Positions 12,068 to 22,543 of a stretch of 64,000 nucleotides of DNA are shown here, one piece after another; positions within the stretch are counted from its first letter, which is position 1; each line of letters opens with the position of its first letter. Source of the stretch: Arachis hypogaea (taxonomy: Eukaryota; Streptophyta; Magnoliopsida; Fabales; Fabaceae); contig NC_092053.1 in assembly GCF_003086295.3 (NCBI RefSeq), forward strand, positions 81,963,671 to 82,027,670, given 5' to 3'. Made by a program: the position numbers and the translations under genes. The notes below the pieces were generated by a model. That model saw only the letters and a program-made list of their open reading frames with translations. It did not search any database and was not told the origin of the DNA.

Positions 12068-13339
12068 CTACTGTTGGATCTCCTCTTGCTCATCCTCCTT
12101 CTTCTCATCCTCCTCCTCAGAGTGCTCCGATGGTGTGTCAGGCTCGGAGGGGATGTCAGTACGCCCAGTCGTCACAATCAGCTTCAGATGGGTGTAGCGT
12201 CGCTTATTGCGATGCTCAGACTGCTCATAACGCCACTTATTGCAGTGCTCCATTTGATCAAGGCGCTCAAAAAGGTAGTGCACCAGGTGATAGACTGGCT
12301 GGGAAGCGGATGATGGTGCTGCGGCAGCAGGTGGTGCTGCCGGCGCTGAAGGTGCTACTGAGGATGTGGCCCCATCAGTAGAAGTAGTAGAAGTAGGTAG
12401 TCTGTGGCCTAAAGGTCCGAATCGTTTGCCGTGCAGAATGACTTTCTTGCAGTCGGCAATTGCTGGCTTCTCATCCTCTAGCTCCCAAGGCACCTCAGCT
12501 CGACGAGCCAACTGGATGATCAGATAAGGAAATGGTAGGGTGCTTCGAACATGAACTCCAGCCATGTACTTTCTAATAAACCGTGGAAGGTATAGTTTAG
12601 TTCCTTCCATAACGCACCAAATAAGGATGATCATGGCAGCTGGCACTTCTGACTCGTGAGTACTAGGCATCACATAATTGCTCAGTATCTGTTGCCACAG
12701 CCTAGCCTCATCATTGAGATAAATGATCTTTATACCCCGTGGAGTTAACTTTGACTTTCCCAGAGCCTACGAAACATCAGGATCAATGGCTATGGTTTGC
12801 CTGACAGCATCCCAGTCAAAACTCATGAATCTAATAGACTCCTTGGCCTTCTAATAACCATCTGCATCATCTAGTTTAGGCTGGAAGTGGAGGCTATCCT
12901 CTATCGCCTCCTCAGTGACTAAAATCTGCTTTCCCCTAAGCTGCACTTCATCAAGGGCCATTTTATAATAGTTACAATAGAACTCACGGACCCATGATGC
13001 GTTTACCTCTGTCATATCTCTCTCCAGAAATACCCAACCTCTCTGTTTGATCTGCTATTCAGTGTACTTCTTTAATTCAGTTGGTATTTTGAGTGTCTTT
13101 TCCAAATAGAGATGCCATTTTTTCGCAAAGACTAGAAACTTGAGTTCACAGTGGAGATTTGCAAATTTAACTGGGTCATTAGCCAGCACAATTTGATCAG
13201 CTTTTTCTTGATTAGTGAAGTTCTTTTCTTGCCAAGATTCATCCGAGAGGACATCCGCTAGCTAGAGCAACGGATGATTGTCCTCTTTTCCTCTTACCAG
13301 TGCTGGCAGTAGCTTTGCCTTTTCCTTTTCTGTCAGACA
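12068..13339 (-). pseudogene. ORF2 of H, Athila 'putative plant transposon' type, decayed
   Basis: The frame runs from an ATG at 13339 to a stop at 12068, 423 codons, with four in-frame TAG codons (after residue 25, then in contexts YTE-stop-QIKQ, DGY-stop-KAK and DVS-stop-AL). Residues of the type RGWVFLERD...NASWVREFYCNYY match the fold seen in E ORF2 (EELTSP...NANIIRKFYANA). I recognise this as the plant-specific domain found downstream of integrase in Athila-like elements (domain name from memory). The C-terminus is rich in Ala/Pro and then Glu. The first codons are basic, though a 1-nt slip near the start is likely. No signal peptide or membrane segment is seen, so an envelope role is not supported. 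Confidence 0.65.
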
Positions 13340-13432
13340 TCCTAAAAAATAGAATTTCTAGGATACAAATTATCAAATGAAAGCAGAGAAACAAAACGGC
13401 AACAATATGCAAGCATAACTAGCAGAAGATAT

Positions 13433-15575
13433 TGATGCCAGGGCATCTTAGGCTAGTTTCCCTAGCTTTTTCTTTATTTTTAATAGGTTTTATGCACTTT
13501 CTTGAGCTATAAGTAAGCAAATTGGGTAGAAATTCATGTATGCCTAGATTCATTCAACCATGATTAATTTGATGAAATTTCATGATAATTTAAGCTATAA
13601 TTACTTGTATGCTAAGAATGATAAAATTTCTCATAACTTAAGCAAGGCTTTGATGCATGTATTGGTTGATGATAGGTGAAAGAAAGCATGGAAGAAGGTT
13701 GAAGAAGGAGCCTGGAAAAGATGAGGAGGAAGCAACGTTGGTGGCCAAGTTAGACCACCAACGTTGCCTCAAACGTTGGAAGGTAACAGAACGATTTTCT
13801 GCATAATGAGCTGGTGTTCACGTTGGAGGGAGCGTTGGACATCCAACGTTAACCCCAACGTGGTGATAAAATGTTCAATTCTGGAGCTGAATAATTTTTG
13901 AGCGACGCGTACGCGTGAAAGAGCAAAATTTCAATATCCACGCGCAAGCGTGAGTCATGCGCACGCGTGGAATAGAAAAATTGACCATCCACGCGTAGGC
14001 GTGGGTCATGCGTACACGTCACCAACGAACGTTGGAGGTCCAACGTTGCCTCAAATGGCAGCCTCCAACGTCCGCGATAAAAATCCCAGAATTTGGAAAT
14101 GAAAAATTAGAATCGACGCGCACACGTCATTGACGCGTACGCGTGGATGGGGAAAAATAGCACAGCACGCGTAAGCGTGGAGTATGTGCACGCGTGAATA
14201 TGCCAACATTGGAGGGAACGTTGGAGGTCCAACGCTGAGGCCAACGTCCCCTGCATGGTTTTAAAATTGGAAAATGAAATCTTTGCATCCACGCGCACGC
14301 GTGGATGATCATTTTTGCCCCTTATGCGCAAACGCACAAAGCACGCGTACGCGTGGATAGCAGAACGTTGGCCCTCGAACGTTGAGTCAAACGCTAATGA
14401 CAGCAAAGCTATCTGGTTTTTCTGAAGAGCGTTTGAGTCAACATTGGCCATCAAATGTTGACTCCAACGTGAAGCATCAGAATCTGCAATTCAAACAGAT
14501 CTCTTCTCAACAGCAAGGGAAACCAATTGGAACAAATTCAACCCAATTCCATCAAGGCCAAAAGCCCAATTCAGAGATTGAAGATCAATGGAAGAGAGTG
14601 TTTAAATAGCTCAGAATTTGAGTTAGGAAGAACTTTTTTTTCCTTTTCGGACTTTTACACAGATATCACTCTTCATGTTTCTGTTTTAATTTCCAGAATG
14701 TATCTTTCAATTCCATTTTCCATTTTGAGAGCTATGAATAACTAAACCCCTTTCATTGGGATAGGGAGCTCTATTGTAATTCAATGGATCAATAGTAGTT
14801 TACATCTTCTTCTTCTCTCTTGATTTTGTTAGAAAGCTTTCGGTCTTAATTCAATTGGGTAGTTGTCTTGAGAGAGAAGCTATCCGTAATTGGAATTCTT
14901 TGGAGCCTTGAGAAGGAATGAAGAATTCATGCTAGAATTACTTTCTCATATTGGATTAGATTGGGGGTTGGATGGATATAGTGACATGTAATCCTACCAA
15001 TACTTTGATCTATGAATTTGTGTGGTATAGTCAGTGACCGAACTTCAACTCTTCCCATGAGCAATTAAATCAAGACATTGGGAAATTGTTCATGCTTAGA
15101 GAGATTGGTGAGACAAGAAATTGGGATCCAATCATCTAAGATTGCCAATCAATGTCAATGAATGCATTGATTGAGGATGAGATGAAAATGATTTGATATG
15201 GAGAATTCAATATCTCCTGAAACCCAATGAACCCCGATCTCTGATCTACCCATTCTATTTACATTCTCTCTCTAATTTCATGCTTAATTCCCGTTCCCTT
15301 TTACTTTCTTGCAATTTAAGCTTCTGTCATTTAATTTCAGCAATTTAGTTTCTGTTAATTTACTTTCTTGCAATTTAAGCTTCTCGCCAATTTACTTTCT
15401 GAAATTCCCAATTTCAATTTCGATTTTGCTCAACTAGTATAATTCTCCACATAACGTTGATCAATCTACCAATCCCTGTGGGATTTGACCTCACTCTACA
15501 GTGAGTTTTTACTTGACGACAATCCGGTGCACTTGCCGAAAGAAAATTTGTTGAGAGGAAAATTTTCGTGAATCA
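13433..15575 (+). repeat. 5' LTR of E
   Basis: TGATGCCAGG...GTGAATCA, 2143 bp. U3 holds an array of AACGTT-centred inverted repeats mixed with ACGCGTACGCGT blocks (13735-14470). The TATA-like box is near 14600. R-U5 (from about 14730) is shared with LTRs N, S, K and M: the 'ctaaacccctttcattggg' stretch and a U5 block ending GGTGCACTTGCCG. Confidence 0.9.
14597..14612 (+). promoter_or_regulatory. TATA-like box in the E LTR
   Basis: AGTGTTTAAATAGCTC sits between the palindrome-rich U3 and the conserved R region. Equivalent boxes are GTATATATAGG near 17477 in solo LTR S and CTATTTAAAGG (minus strand) near 58225-58235 in N2, each at the same relative place. Confidence 0.6.
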
Positions 15576-15581
15576 GGTTTA

Positions 15582-15598
15582 TGGCGCCATTGCCGGGA
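15582..15598 (+). promoter_or_regulatory. Primer-binding site of E (tRNA-Asp)
   Basis: TGGCGCCATTGCCGGGA starts 6 nt after the LTR end. It matches the tRNA-Asp complement with one substitution (G to A) and a 1-nt shortening of the G-run. Confidence 0.85.
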
Positions 15599-15857
15599 AT
15601 TGGTTTTGTATTGACAATTACTAAATTGAAGGATAACTAGATTGAGAACCTTTCTTTTCGTTTGATTAATTCAATTTTACTTTCAGTTGTTCCTTTTTGT
15701 TATCTGCAATTTTTTTAGTTATTTATTTTTAATTTCTCTTACTTTTTACTTTCCAGCAAACTAACCTACTAACTATTTGATAAATTGCTCTAACCAAGCT
15801 AACTATATTCTGTTTTAGTAGACTATACACTTGTTGTTTCTTGTACTTGTTCATTGT

Positions 15858-16171
15858 ATGACAGGTAGAAAAGATGTTTCGACATCCTTTGATACTGAAC
15901 CGAAAAGAACCTTCCTGAGATTAAGAATGGAAGCAAGAGGAAAGAGGGTTGTTGGTGCAGAAGACGAGGAGGAAGACTTTGATATAACCATGGAGGATGA
16001 TATAGAAAACCATCATGAAGGAGAGGTGAACAATCATGCCAGAAGAGGTGGAGCCAATCCTGCTGGACAAGAGAGAAGAGTTCTGGGTTCCTACATCAAT
16101 CCAAACCAAGAAACTGTGGTAGCAGCATCCAAAAGCCAACCATTCATGCTAATAATTTTGAATCGAAGCCT
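15858..16171 (+). pseudogene. gag: gag of E, N-terminal segment
   Basis: The frame opens at the ATG at 15858, about 260 nt after the PBS. It encodes a charged N-terminus with a Glu/Asp-rich stretch and a segment near the end with a NxPxxE-like Gln-rich flavour. At 16172 solo LTR S interrupts it, after the duplicated AGCCT. The capsid domain follows on the other side from 18459. An upstream start cannot be excluded, but this is the first ATG leading into the acidic segment. Confidence 0.6.
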
Positions 16172-18458
16172 TGATACCAGGGCATCTTGGCCAGTTTCAC
16201 TGACCTTTTCTTTACTGTTTTTAGGTTAGTTTCATGCATTTCCTTAGGAAATAAGCTAGTTTTGGGTAGATATTCACTTACACCTTGACTCAAGCATACA
16301 TTGTGCATTTTACATTATTTCATGAGGATTTTACATAAGTTTAGTGACAAATTGTATGTTGCATTGCCCATGACTTGGACTAGAACTTTGATGCACTCTA
16401 TTGCTTGGTTTCAGGACCAAAGGAAGCAAGGAAAGGGAGGAAACTTGTAAGGTTAATGAGAAAAGTGATTGCCAATGACACTCTCATAGCCATCATTGCC
16501 CACGTTAAGAGTCACGTTAACTAAGTTAACGTGAACTCTAACGTGGAAAAGGGAAGTTGAGCCAACGTTAGTGACACTTAACATTGTCACTAACGTTGGC
16601 AAACACTCATAAGTGGCCACGTTAGAGCCCACGTTAACCTAGTTAACGTGGCCTCTAACGTTAAAGGGGGAAAGAGAAGCCAACGTTAGTGACATTCAAC
16701 ATTGTCACTAACGTTGGCCTAAGGATGCAACACACCACGTTAACTTGGTTAACGTGGGAGCTAACGTAAGAAGTGAGAGTTGTCGCCAACGTTAGTGACA
16801 CTCAACATTGTCACTAACGTTGGAAGCAACAACACAACCCCCAAGGAGCCACGTTAACTTCCACGTTAACTTAGTTAACGTGGAAGGTAACGATGAGGAA
16901 TGAATGATGAGCCAACGTTAATGACACTCAACATTGTCAGTAACGTTGGGATGGCTAAGAATGGCCACGTTAGAAGCCACGTTAACCTAGTTAACGTGGA
17001 CTCTAACGTGAGATCTAGGGGCACATTGGAATGTTAGTAACAATGTTGAGTGTCACTAACGTTCTCGAAGGTTGGCAAGGCCACGTTAGAAGCCATGTTA
17101 ACCTAGTTAACGTGGAGCTTTAACGTGAAGCAAAAAGGGGCACACTGGAACGTTAGTGACAATGTTGAGTGTCACTAACGTTCTCCAAGTTTGGCAAGGC
17201 CACGTTAGAAGCCACGTTAACATAGTTAACGTGGGCTCTAACGTGAGGCAAAGGGGTACGTTGGAACGTTAGTGAAAATGTTAAGTGTCACTAACGTTCT
17301 CGAACTTATACTTTCACTAAATGTTAACACCCCTAACGCCCTGAGCTGAAGTCTCTGCCCACTTAGCACTTTCTCTCTGCAAGTAAAGCCAAGCCCAAAT
17401 GAAGAAAATAACTGCTTCAAACTCAAGATCCAAAGGCCCAAGACTTGAAGAGCAAACTAGAAGCTGAGAAGAGTAGTATATATAGGAGTAGCTTTGAATT
17501 GTAAAGGGAGTTCTAGAGGCTGGAAAAAGGGAACTACTCTCTGTATTTTACTTTCTCTGCATTTTCTAGTTTCATGATGTATTCTCCATCTTTGTTTTCA
17601 TTTTCAAGAGCTATGAACAACTAAACCCCTTTCATTGGGTTAGGGAGCTCTGTTGTAATTTGATGGATCAATACTAATTTTCATTATTCTTCTTCTATCT
17701 TTTCTCTTGATTTTACTTGAAGGCTTTCGATCTTCATCCAATTGAGTAGTTATCTTGGAAGAGAAGCTATTCAAACTTGGATCTTTTTTGAACCTTTAAA
17801 GAGGAATGAAGAGATCAAGCTAGAAATGCTTTCTCATGCTGGACCAAATTGGGTTTGAATGGGTATGTGACTATAACTCTCTCAATACTTGATTTGGGAA
17901 ATGCATGTGGTATAATCAGTAACCATACTTCATCTCTTCTCATGAGCAATTGACCAAGGAATTGGCTATTGATCAAGATTTGAGAGGTTGAATTGCAAGA
18001 AATTGTAATTCAATCATTAAGATTGCCAAGGAGATCAATGAGTGCATTGATTGAGGAAGAGATGAAAATGAACTTGATCCGGAGAATTGCAACATCTCCT
18101 AAGCCCAATGAACTCCCCATCTCTGATCTTACCCATTCTCTTTAATTTTTGCCATTTACTATTATGAGCAAATCCTCCATTCCCATTTACAATTCTGCAA
18201 TTTATTTTCAGTCATTTGCTTCCAGTTCTTTAATCTAGCATTTACTTTTCTGTTATTTACATTCCAACCATTTTATTTTTTGCAACTCTCAACCCAAATT
18301 CTGGATTCGCTCAACTAGAACATTCTTCTAATTAAAGTTGCTTGATCAATCAATCCCTGTGGGATTCGACCTCACTCTATTGTGAGTTTTTACTTGACGA
18401 CAAATTCGGTACACTTGCCGAAGGGAGATTTGTTGTGAGACAAGTTTTCCGTGCATCA
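16172..18458 (+). repeat. Solo LTR S inside the gag of E
   Basis: It runs TGATACCAGG...GTGCATCA, 2287 bp, flanked by a perfect 5-bp duplication AGCCT (16167-16171 and 18459-18463). No PBS follows, so it is a solo LTR made by LTR-LTR recombination. U3 holds a large palindrome array (16499-17312). A TATA box (GTATATATAGG) is near 17477. R-U5 is related to E and N, U3 is not. Confidence 0.93.
16499..17312 (+). repeat. Alternating palindrome array in U3 of solo LTR S
   Basis: Two palindrome types alternate about eight times with a period near 100 bp. Type 1 is CACGTTAAC-CTA-GTTAACGTG, usually nested inside an outer CCACGTTAGA...TCTAACGTG pair. Type 2 is AACGTTAGTGACA, a short loop, then TGTCACTAACGTT. 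Type 2 changes orientation near 17030 (ATTGTCACTAACG before, GTTAGTGACAATG after). Both arms of most units match. Confidence 0.9.
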
Positions 18459-19500
18459 AGCCTCAGCTCATAACTCTTGTCTAAAACAATTGTTCTTTTG
18501 GAGGAAGTGCACACGAGGATCCTAATGAGCATCTCACTAAATTCCAAAGGATATGTGACACAGTTAAATTTAATGGTGGTCATCTTGACACCTATAGATT
18601 GCTATTGTTTCCATTTTCTTTGAGGGACAAAGAATCAAAATGGCTAGAATTATTTCCCAAGGAAAGCTTGACCACCTGGGAGGATGTAATAAATAAATTC
18701 TTAACAAGGTTCTACCCTCCACAAAAAGTAAACATGCTGCAAACTGAAGTGCAAACTTTCAGACAACGGGATGGTGAGACTCTATATGGAGCCTAGGAGA
18801 GATTCAAGGATTTGAAAAGGAAATGCCCCCTGATATGTTTAATGAGTGGGTGAAAATCTATATCTTCTATGAAGGGATGAGTCATGAATCAAAGAAGGCT
18901 GTAGACCACTCATCTGGAGGTTTCCTAAATAAGAAGAAGACCATTGAAGAAGCCGTTGATGTTATAGAGATGGTGGCTAACAATGAGTACTTTTATGCCT
19001 CATATAGGAGCAATAACAGGGGAGTCCTGGAATTAAATCATATGGATGCAATCTTGGCCCAGACAAGATGATCACCAAGCAACTGGCTGAATTGACCAAA
19101 CACATAGAGAAGAATCAGGCTACAGCTATCCACACTCAACCATCACCTCAGGAAGAGTTGGACACAGAAGAAGGAGTTAACTGGGAGGAAGCTAATTACC
19201 TTGGAAATTCATCTAGGCCAGCTTTGGGTAGAGAAACCAACAAAATCAAAACACTTACTCACAGCCACTATACCAAAGCCACAATAACCACTCTCAACAC
19301 CTAAATTCCAACCAACCATTACCACATGATGATGACAGAATTGCCAAAATGGAAGCCATGTTCGCATACCTTAGCAAGGAGTGTGAAGACATGAAGAAAT
19401 TCAGGGAAGAAGTAAGAGGTAGTATAAAAAGCCAAGAGGAGGTTCTTAAAAATCTCGAATCTCAGGTAGGACATCTTTCACAGCAATTTCCCAAGCGGTG
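18459..19500 (+). pseudogene. gag: gag of E, capsid and C-terminal coiled-coil segments
   Basis: Capsid-type residues follow the Ty3/gypsy gag pattern: FSLRDKESKWLE, then TWEDVINKFLTRFYPP, then TFRQRDGETLYGA, and further on ERFKDLKRKCP. The frame is broken by a TAG after LYGA (18795) and a TGA near 19069, plus a shift near 19300. The C-terminal part (about 19340-19495) encodes a Leu/Glu/Lys coiled-coil ending in a YLSKE...HLSQQF pattern. The matching region of the N protein is clearly related. Particle formation is the family role; this copy is dead. Confidence 0.8.
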
Positions 19501-19673
19501 ACAGCTTCCCAATTGGTACTGAAAAGAACCCAAGAAGAGAGACCAAAAAAATAAGGTGGGAAGAATGCAAGTCAATCAATCTAAAAAGTGAAGAAGGTCT
19601 GAATGAAGAATGCTCCAGACACTCAGAGCATGATGAAGGAGAGTCAAGGAAGAATGTAAGGAAGATACAAGAA

Positions 19674-20360
19674 ATGTCTAGCCTTGAACAGAGGAAGGAA
19701 CAAAAAGAGAAAGAATCCCTCAAGCCTTTTGTGCCACAAGTACCATTTCCCCAGAGACTCAAGGGAAGTAAGAAAGACAGGTTATGTTCAAGATTCCTAG
19801 ACATGTTTGCATCCCTTAGTGTCAACATCCTCTTCATCAAAATTCTCCAACAGATGCCAACATACATCAAGTGCATGAAAGACCCATTGACCAAGAAAGG
19901 AACCTTAAAAGGGGGACAAACAGTGACAATGAACAAGGAATGTAGTGCCCTCATCAAGGAAGACGTACTCATGAAGAAAAAAGATCCAGGGAGCTTTCAT
20001 ATTCCATGTGCCATAGGAGAGACAAAAATTGACAGAGGATTATGTGACTTAGGAGCTAGCATAAATGTGATGTCTTTATCTCTTATGAGAAAGTTGCAAA
20101 TCAATGAGCTGAGATCCATGGATGTAATCATCCAATTAGCAGATAAAACTCAGAAGCATGCCGAAGGAATAGTCGAAAAGGTATTAGTAAAAGTAGTAAA
20201 CTACTTCCTCCCCACTAACTTTGTTCTTATGGACATGGAGGAAAGTTACCTTCATCCCATTATTCTGGGGAGACCATTTATAGCTATTGGTCGTGCTCTC
20301 ATTGATGTAGAACAAGGAGAGTTGCTACTAAGAATACATGATGAGCAGCTCACTTTCTAG
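19674..20360 (+). CDS. Aspartic protease domain of E (with gag-pol linker)
   Basis: The open frame is 228 codons. Residues around 120-140 read CDLGASINVMSLSLMRKL, the retropepsin DxGA motif (here LCDLGAS, against DSGA/DLGA in relatives). Further on are VLMDMEE and a HPIILGRPFIAIGRALID stretch, the typical Athila protease flap and C-terminal helix. It ends at TAG 20358-20360. The same frame can be read upstream from about 19510, so the listed ATG is only the first Met. The family role is cleavage of the gag-pol polyprotein. RT should follow but is absent. Confidence 0.8.
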   Translation: MSSLEQRKEQKEKESLKPFVPQVPFPQRLKGSKKDRLCSRFLDMFASLSVNILFIKILQQMPTYIKCMKDPLTKKGTLKGGQTVTMNKECSALIKEDVLMKKKDPGSFHIPCAIGETKIDRGLCDLGASINVMSLSLMRKLQINELRSMDVIIQLADKTQKHAEGIVEKVLVKVVNYFLPTNFVLMDMEESYLHPIILGRPFIAIGRALIDVEQGELLLRIHDEQLTF

Positions 20361-21028
20361 GTCTTCAAGCCCGTGCATGAATCTGAGCAAGAGAGCAAGG
20401 AATTAAAGGAAGAGTACATTGAGAGCTCCCTGAAGGAGAACATATATGGTATCACCAAATTCTTAGTTCTAAATATTGCTTGTTCTCTTGCCGCCACTTG
20501 TTAGTACTAACTTCTTTTGTCTTGTTATGATGGTTAGGTGAGTGGAAAACTATTTAATGAAAGGGACAAGATAAGGAAGGGTAAAGCTATCATGAAGACA
20601 AAAGTAGATCACATGGCTTGGAAGGTGATTCTGCACATCCTTGGAAGAAGCACTTGGAAGACCGAAGAGATATGCTTAATGAAGAGGCAACTTTTGTTTT
20701 CATTCAACCTTGCATGCACACCATTCATTAATCACTTGTCCCAAAAAATCCTTGCCATCCGTTCTTCATTAAAGCTTACTATAAATGGCCTCCCTTGAGC
20801 CGTGCATGTGAACTAAAGTTTCAAACTTCTTGTACTCCAGATATTAAGCTCTTGTGTTCTCTAAAACCAAAGCCCAATAGCCGTGTTCTTTGTGCAACAA
20901 AGCACCCTTGTTTACTTGCTTCCATAACACTACCTTAACTTCAAACACTTTTCCCCCGAGGGTGCATCATACCAACCTTCCCTCTTTATAAACCTTTAAC
21001 CCCTACTCGGCTAACCATCAAAGAAAGC
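20361..21028 (+). other. Junction region of E where RT-RNase H-integrase is missing
   Basis: After the protease stop the same frame continues about 45 codons with a protease-RT linker flavour (HESEQESKELKEEY). After that come 500 bp without polymerase motifs. The last 70 bp, before the ORF2 ATG at 21029, contain CCCTCTTTATAAACC, a TATA-like stretch (see findings). Confidence 0.55.
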
Positions 21029-22543
21029 ATGGCATCTTCTTTAAGTTCCAAAAGAAGGAGAGGAAAGGAACCTGTTACTGAGGAAGCTAAAAATGACTAT
21101 GATCGATGGAAGTTCAGATCATGGTTCTACCAAATGAAACTTGGGTGGATGAATGACAGAAAGATATATCCAGAAATCCCTTTCCTGTTGCCTGAGGAGG
21201 GATGTCCAGAAATAAAAGCCAAGATCAGAAAGGGGAAGTGGGAAGAGCTGACCTCACCAATCACCAGGATTAATGCAAACATCATAAGGAAGTTCTATGC
21301 AAACGCTATAAGGGTGGATATGTATGAAGCACCATCATACAAGAATTTTGTACGGGGTGTGGAAGTAGACTTTAGCCCGAAGACCATTATGAAGGTCTTA
21401 GGACTAAGGCCAGCATATTTTGACGAGCCAGGATACCACCAAAGAATAATCGGGAACACAGATTATGATGAAATCTCTAGTGATATTTGTGTGATCATTA
21501 CTGACTGGGAGAGAGACAATGAAGGAAGGCACAAGTAGCTAAAAAGGGGAGATCTCACTCCTGAAGCAAAGTGTTGGTATGAACTTATAAAGAGATCAAT
21601 TCTGGGCACGGTGAACACCTCTGAAGTTAACAAGCAAAGGGCTGTCATGCTACACTTTGTAATAGTGGGAGGAGAGGTAAAGGTTCATGAGATCATTGCA
21701 GATGACATTAAAAAGATCTCAGAGAAAAATTCTGCTGAATCCTGGCTATACTATCCTAGCACTATAATGCGGTTATGCATGAAGGCTAGAGTGCCACTGG
21801 AGGATGCAAACCCAACATGGCTGCATCCAGGCATTCTTATGACCCTTGAAAGGATGATGAATATTATAGAGGCACAACAAAGTCGAAGATCACAAAGGAG
21901 GAGAAGGAGAGAAGAACCATGGGAGGAAGAAGAACAATAGGAAGAACAAGAAGAGGAGCAACAATTCCAACCACAAAACAACATGGACATGGGGCTGTTG
22001 CAAGAAGCAATTGAAAGGTTATCAGAACAGTACATGAGAGTTCAAGAGAAGAAAGAAGAATTCCATTCACAGTACATGAGATCTCAACAAAGACAAGAGG
22101 ATTTTCAGTTGAGAATGATGAGTCAACAGAGAGATTATGAGTTAAGGTCCTTAGTTATGCAAAGGAAACAAGCTTCACAATTTCAAGAATCTTTCAACCG
22201 GCTGGCCCAACTTCAAGTTGATAACATGAGAGTTTTTAAGGAGTTCACGACCCTTCAGGATGCAAGATATGGAGTTCAAGTTGATTATAACATAAATGGC
22301 CAAATCAAGCTCAACTACACCAGGGAACATCTACATAGTGTGGACCAAGTATTTTCAATTTATGATCAATACTTTAAGGAAAGGAGTGACACAGAAATAG
22401 ACAAAGCAATATGCCTTGAAAACAGAGTGGAAGAGACAATGAAGAAAGCTGGATTCTGGCAAAAGCTAAAGGGCAAAGGCAAGGGAGAAACTAGTAAGCT
22501 AGCAAGCGAGAAGAAGAAGAAAGACAAACAAGATAAAAAATGA
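21029..22543 (+). pseudogene. ORF2 of E, plant Athila-type downstream ORF with coiled-coil tail
   Basis: One frame of 504 codons with two in-frame TAG stops (21536-21538 and 21938-21940). It starts MASSLSSKRRRGKEP, basic and NLS-like. Residues about 30-180 form the same domain as H ORF2 and the fragment at 33517-33955: WEELTSPITRINANIIRKFY, then VRGVEVDFSPKTIMKVLGL. A Glu/Arg-rich linker near residue 290 leads to a long Gln/Glu/Arg coiled-coil (about 320-410) and a Lys-rich end. No signal peptide or membrane helix is seen, so 'env-like' refers to position only. Function unknown. It sits directly behind the pol deletion. Confidence 0.7.

Larger units (their letters stand above)
8621..13432 (-). 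mobile_element. Element H: minus-strand Athila-like element, 3' half
   Basis: The order on the minus strand is ORF2 (13339-12068), a 3' noncoding tail, a polypurine tract (10124-10106) and the 3' LTR (10105-8621). E cuts it at 13433, so gag, protease, polymerase and the 5' LTR are not in view. It is inserted in J; the flanking bases on the left are CCGTG. Its polypurine tract GTTTAAGTGTGGGGAGATT is identical to that of element C at 49353-49371. Confidence 0.75.

Noticed and set aside
11984..12313. Leucine/cysteine-rich frame on the plus strand that looks like membrane helices
   Set aside because: It is the antisense of the Glu/Ala-rich C-terminus of H ORF2.
16499..17312. Regularly spaced repeats resembling a CRISPR array
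   Set aside because: Units are long palindromes within a plant LTR, without unique spacers or cas genes.
21029..22543. ORF2 as an envelope glycoprotein
   Set aside because: No signal peptide, membrane segment or cysteine pattern; only the genomic position resembles env.
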